A stretch of DNA of 64,000 bases from Afifella aestuarii (GTDB taxonomy: Bacteria > Pseudomonadota > Alphaproteobacteria > Rhizobiales > Afifellaceae), in NCBI RefSeq assembly GCF_004023665.1, contig NZ_SAUF01000001.1:1536501-1600500 (forward strand), given 5' to 3'. A program made the translations under genes and the position numbers. Under the pieces are notes generated by a model. The model saw only the letters and a program-made list of their open reading frames with translations, did not search any database and was not told the origin of the DNA. Shown here piece after piece: positions 63,557-64,000 of this stretch (the stretch's first letter is position 1; each line of letters starts with the position of its first letter).

Positions 63557-64000
63557 TTGGCTCAGCTCATCTCGCTTGGCAGCCTGAAGGCGCCGACATC
63601 TGCCGCCAAAATGCGGGCCTCGCTGGCCAAGTCCGGCTGCGCCTCATCGAGCTGCGGCTCTTCTGACGGACCCGCCGATATGTCTCCGGAATTGTGGGAG
63701 CGGGTGAAGGATCACCCCTGCTATTCGGAAGAGGCGCATCATTATTTCGCGCGCATGCATGTCGCCGTCGCGCCCGCCTGCAACATCCAGTGCAATTACT
63801 GCAATCGGAAGTACGATTGCGCCAATGAAAGCCGGCCGGGCGTCGTCTCCGAGCGGCTCGACCCCGATCAGGCGGTCAAGAAAGTCATCGCGGTCGCCAA
63901 CGAGGTGCCGCAGCTTTCCGTCCTCGGCATCGCCGGCCCCGGCGACGCCTGCTACGATTGGCGCAAGACGAAAGAGACGTTTGAGCGGGTTTCCAAGGAA
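63557..64000 (+). CDS. nifB: FeMo-cofactor biosynthesis protein NifB (3' end cut off)
   Basis: NifB is a radical SAM enzyme that makes NifB-co, the iron-sulfur-carbide precursor of FeMo-co. Only the first 148 residues are present. The Ser/Ala/Cys-rich N-terminal segment ([13 protein letters not shown]) is typical and is followed by [17 protein letters not shown] and the SAM cluster motif Cys75-X3-Cys79-X2-Cys82 (ACNIQCNYC). TTG 63557 follows GGAGG by about 7 bp and gives the family N-terminus. Its promoter and NifA sites are immediately upstream. Confidence 0.95.
   Translation, partial: MAQLISLGSLKAPTSAAKMRASLAKSGCASSSCGSSDGPADMSPELWERVKDHPCYSEEAHHYFARMHVAVAPACNIQCNYCNRKYDCANESRPGVVSERLDPDQAVKKVIAVANEVPQLSVLGIAGPGDACYDWRKTKETFERVSKE

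Overview
The window is GC-rich, densely coded bacterial chromosome. It reads as a nitrogen-fixing alphaproteobacterium of the Hyphomicrobiales (Rhizobiales). Evidence: a circularly permuted two-piece tmRNA gene encoding tag ANDNYAEARLAA, an alpha-type SspB, LexA boxes of the form GTTC-N7-GTTC, several DUF1127 proteins, a HisKA_2-type sensor kinase, and a NifA with the C-X11-C-X19-C-X4-C signature of oxygen-sensitive alphaproteobacterial NifA. There are no phages, insertion sequences or CRISPR arrays; most of the window is core chromosome, and the nif genes begin at the right edge. The species is not identified.

Layout. 1-3879: recN (5' end cut off) and ligA. 3973-7496: a DUF1127 protein divergent from a LysR regulator, aminopeptidase P and a second DUF1127 protein. 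7528-12786 (minus): prmA with a cation/proton antiporter, then a UvrD/PcrA helicase behind a LexA box. 13046-19763: GFA-family protein, cupin, PRC-barrel protein, ClC channel, VOC protein, thioesterase and a D-lactate-dehydrogenase-like flavoprotein. 19810-23595: a giant AsmA-family protein. 23599-26933 (minus): sspB, fumC, DUF4169, a secreted protein and a ribbon-helix-helix protein. 27030-27378 (minus): permuted tmRNA. 27486-31015: a rhombosortase-like rhomboid, its presumed VIT/vWA substrate and a divergent TetR regulator with three operator-like dyads. 31104-36716: thyA-folA and the hflK-hflC-DUF2065-degP operon. 36719-41100: GNAT-serB divergent from miaA, then a divergent sensor kinase / response regulator pair.

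41112-55400 is dominated by branched-chain amino acid synthesis: an ilv attenuator, ilvB-ilvH, ilvC and leuA with its own leucine-rich leader. Interspersed are a LysE exporter, an SOS-box RecD-like helicase, a subtilase with a small propeptide-like partner, two crcB genes with DUF190, a PilZ protein, an NhaP-type antiporter and a PhzF-family protein. 55412-61105 has a DUF1624 membrane protein, recQ, a betB-like dehydrogenase, tRNA-Lys(CTT) and a BASS transporter. 61420-64000 is the start of a nif region: a sigma-54 promoter, nifA, two NifA upstream activator sites, a second sigma-54 promoter and the 5' part of nifB.

Connections between genes: tmRNA tags stalled peptides, and SspB, encoded next to it, delivers tagged proteins to ClpXP. 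HflKC and DegP share envelope quality control. IlvB/IlvH, IlvC and LeuA form one pathway, with two leaders apparently sensing its products. Two helicases appear to share LexA control. NifA should activate nifB through the two sites between them. The most unusual self-contained unit is the rhombosortase / GlyGly-CTERM-like VIT-vWA / TetR module at 27486-31015.
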